Assembly: GCF_005222695.1 (NCBI RefSeq)
Contig: NZ_STGG01000010.1
Location: 62,001-126,000 of the forward strand
Reading direction: 5' to 3'
Length of the DNA: 64,000 bases
Source: Massilia sp. HP4
GTDB lineage: Bacteria; Pseudomonadota; Gammaproteobacteria; Burkholderiales; Burkholderiaceae_D
Below the pieces are notes generated by a model. The model searched no databases, was not told the DNA's origin, and saw only the letters and a list, made by a program, of their open reading frames with translations. This document shows, in pieces, positions 60,730 through 64,000 of this stretch; within the stretch, counting starts at the first letter, position 1; each line of letters begins with the position of its first letter. Made by a program: the position numbers and the translations under genes.

Positions 60730-61118
60730 TCGCGCGGGCGCCGTGCCCACAGCCTGCCGCGGCGCTGGCGCATATTGCTGTGCAGCATTAGCTGCACAGT
60801 TTTGCGTTGTGCCGTGCAGAGATTCGGAAAAACCTGTATAGTACGGTTTGTGCGCTGCGACATGATGGTCGCAACAAACAGACAGTTCAGCAGCGACAGC
60901 AGTACAACTAGCAGCTACGCAAACCCCAGGCAGCTCGACATAGAGCGCCTTTCCAAAGCCTCCCGCCTTGCGTGTCGTTTCCAGACACCGTCCCGGCGCA
61001 AAGCTTTTGTGCCGAAATTTCTTTCATTACTGAGTCATTTCGTTTGTCGGTTCGCGTTGCATTTTTACGTTCGCGCCACATGTGCGAACGCATGATTTAT
61101 TCCGAAAGTAAAGAACAC
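60730..61118 (+). other. Long leader region before the DEAD-box helicase
   Basis: 389 nt. The mltD-like terminator takes 60778-60803. A TATAGT at 60837 could be a -10 box, giving a helicase leader of about 270 nt; its -35 is poor. The rest is AT-richer than the surroundings, with no ORF that has a ribosome binding site. Long leaders are common for cold-induced helicase genes. Confidence 0.45.
60778..60803 (+). terminator. Rho-independent terminator of the mltD-like gene
   Basis: CTGTGCAGC-ATTA-GCTGCACAG is a perfect 9-bp stem with a 4-nt loop followed by TTTT, 48 nt after the stop. Confidence 0.88.
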
Positions 61119-62699
<1,581 letters not shown>

Positions 62700-62704
62700 G
62701 CATG

Positions 62705-62722
62705 TCCCCGCGCAGGCGGGGA
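62705..62722. repeat. REP-type GC-rich hairpin
   Basis: TCCCCGC-GCAG-GCGGGGA, followed by TCC, is 4 nt after the helicase stop. Hairpins of this GTCCCCGC...GCGGGGATCC type are common dispersed repeats in related bacteria (from memory). Confidence 0.6.
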
Positions 62723-62741
62723 TCCTGACCTAGCGTCGGTA

Positions 62742-62771
62742 AAGAACGGCTGCCACTCGGCAGCCGTTCTT
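62742..62771 (+). terminator. Strong hairpin terminator after the helicase gene
   Basis: AAGAACGGCTGCC-ACTC-GGCAGCCGTTCTT is a perfect 13-bp stem with a 4-nt loop, ending in TT; an efficient, though short-tailed, terminator. Confidence 0.8.
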
Positions 62772-62856
62772 GCATCCAGGCCGCCCATCGAGCGCGGCCA
62801 CGCGACATGGGGGATAATTGCGCTCGCGTTCCTTTCAACGACTACCGGACAAGCCC

Positions 62857-63912
62857 ATGAGTACCAACGACCAAGCCATCAAACTCACCTCGTTCTCGCA
62901 CGGCGGCGGCTGCGGCTGCAAGATCGCGCCCGGCGTGCTGGCCGAGATCCTGAAATCGTCCACCGGCTTCCCGGTGCCGAAGGAGCTGATGGTCGGCATC
63001 GAGACCTCCGACGACGCCGCGGTCTACCAGCTCAACGACGAACAGGCGCTGGTCGCCACCACCGATTTCTTCATGCCGATCGTCGACGATCCGTTCGACT
63101 TCGGCCGCATCGCCGCCACCAATGCGATCTCGGACGTGTATGCGATGGGCGGCACCCCGATCATGGCGCTGGCCCTGGTCGGCATGCCGATCAACAAGCT
63201 GCCGCTCGAGACCATCGGCCAGATCCTGGAAGGCGGCGCCACCATCTGCCGCGAAGCCGGCATCCCGATCGCCGGCGGCCACACGATCGATTCGGTCGAG
63301 CCGATCTACGGCCTGGTGGTGATGGGCCTGGTGCATCCGTCGAAGGTCAAGAAGAACAGCGCCGCGCGCGCCGGCGACGTGCTGGTGCTGGGCAAACCCC
63401 TGGGCGTGGGCGTGCTGTCGGCTGCCCTCAAGAAAGGCGTGCTGGGCGAGGACGGCTATGCCGCCATGATCGCCAATACCACCAAGCTCAATAAACCGGG
63501 CCGCCTGCTGGCCGACATGCCGGGCGTGCACGCCATGACCGACGTCACCGGCTTTGGCTTGCTGGGCCATCTGCTGGAACTGGCGCGCGGCGCGCAGCTG
63601 CAGGCGCAGCTCGACATGCCGGCGATCCCGCTGCTGCCGGGCGTGCTGCAACTGGCGCACGACGGCTTCTTCACCGGGGCATCGGGCCGCAACTGGGAGG
63701 CCTACGGCAAGGACGTGCAGCTCGATGCATCCCTCACCCCCGCCCAGCGCGCGCTGCTGACCGATCCGCAGACCTCGGGCGGCTTGCTGGTCGCTTGCGA
63801 TCCGGCCGCGGTCGACGAGGTGCTGGCCCTGTTCGCGCGCGAAGGTTTTGGCGATGCGGCCGTGGTCGGGCGCATGGAAGCGGGCGCCGGCGGCGTCGCC
63901 GTGCGCGCCTGA
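62857..63912 (+). CDS. selD: Selenide, water dikinase SelD
   Basis: 351 residues from ATG 62857. The enzyme makes selenophosphate from selenide and ATP for selenocysteine and 2-selenouridine. The catalytic Cys19 and Lys22 lie in SHGGGCGCKIAPG (Cys, not Sec); the ATP-binding segments TSDDAAVYQL, TTDFFMPIVDDPFDFGRIAA and GGHTIDSVEPIYGL follow, and GFGLLGHLLELARG near the end. Length matches the family. Other sel genes are not in the window and could lie beyond the right edge. Confidence 0.98.
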   Translation: MSTNDQAIKLTSFSHGGGCGCKIAPGVLAEILKSSTGFPVPKELMVGIETSDDAAVYQLNDEQALVATTDFFMPIVDDPFDFGRIAATNAISDVYAMGGTPIMALALVGMPINKLPLETIGQILEGGATICREAGIPIAGGHTIDSVEPIYGLVVMGLVHPSKVKKNSAARAGDVLVLGKPLGVGVLSAALKKGVLGEDGYAAMIANTTKLNKPGRLLADMPGVHAMTDVTGFGLLGHLLELARGAQLQAQLDMPAIPLLPGVLQLAHDGFFTGASGRNWEAYGKDVQLDASLTPAQRALLTDPQTSGGLLVACDPAAVDEVLALFAREGFGDAAVVGRMEAGAGGVAVRA

Positions 63913-64000
63913 GCTCCCCCGAGCGCTGCGCCACGCCCGGCCAGCTGGAACAGGCCGGGATCCTTCCCCAGCTGTCCCAGCACGGGCGACAGGCGCAGCT
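63913..64000. other. Right edge of the window
   Basis: 88 nt after selD. Frames are open on both strands, but too little is visible to call a gene. Confidence 0.4.

Noticed and set aside
62857..62930. Selenocysteine codon in SelD
   Set aside because: The active-site position is encoded by Cys (TGC); there is no in-frame TGA.
63702..63983. Minus-strand frame at the right edge
   Set aside because: Runs antisense through the end of selD with no recognisable protein; the true neighbour is outside the window.

Overview
The window is about 64 kb of GC-rich chromosome with dense, short-spaced genes and both strands in use. Gene content and protein sequences point to a Betaproteobacterium of the order Burkholderiales, most likely Oxalobacteraceae (Massilia/Telluria/Janthinobacterium-like). 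This placement is an inference from protein similarity recalled from memory. Most of the window is core chromosome, with a few accessory pockets.

Layout. (1) 1-9.7 kb: end of an exopolysaccharide locus: partial glycosyltransferase, DegT-type sugar aminotransferase, phosphoglycosyl transferase, PAP2-like membrane phosphatase and acyltransferase on the + strand, facing a minus-strand set of TonB-like protein, polysaccharide export lipoprotein and tyrosine autokinase. (2) 9.8-11.6 kb: a small phage-derived module: DUF5710 protein, holin-like peptide, an array of palindromic operators, an S24/LexA-type repressor and a coupled small ORF. (3) 11.6-14.6 kb: LysR regulator, TerB-like protein, a secreted RTX/DUF4214 protein, tRNA-Arg and tRNA-Pro. 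(4) 14.6-26 kb: housekeeping block glmM, folP, ftsH, rlmE, yhbY, DUF4149, greA, carB, carA. (5) 26-33 kb: GlcG-like protein, patatin lipoprotein, and a Fur-box-controlled TonB siderophore receptor divergent from a DUF4198-DUF3649-PepSY-DUF3325 set. (6) 33.4-40.2 kb: complete phosphate regulon pstSCAB-phoU-phoB-phoR with Pho boxes. (7) 40.3-45 kb: a small membrane ORF, PilZ protein, radA, alr, lplT. (8) 45-59 kb: an apparently frameshifted membrane protein gene, DUF1853, family-4 uracil-DNA glycosylase, rimI, tsaB, thioredoxin, an unknown 528-aa protein, an orphan molybdopterin-binding oxidoreductase subunit, a PAS-GGDEF-EAL protein, DUF1289 and DUF1415. (9) 59.3-64 kb: mltD-like transglycosylase, a DEAD-box RNA helicase and selD.

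How the genes work together. The pst-pho genes form a complete phosphate uptake and sensing circuit. The 29.8-33 kb genes form an iron-regulated outer- and inner-membrane uptake set. The glmM to carA block serves cell-wall precursors, folate, proteolysis, ribosome maturation and pyrimidine/arginine precursors.

The most unusual signals are as follows. First, two roughly 440-bp composite inverted-repeat elements (32,969-33,409 and 44,861-45,303) share the same internal spacing, and both sit between convergent genes. Second, the self-contained repressor/operator/holin-like module at about 10.2-11.6 kb looks like a DNA-damage-inducible switch. No CRISPR array, intact prophage or complete transposase gene was seen.
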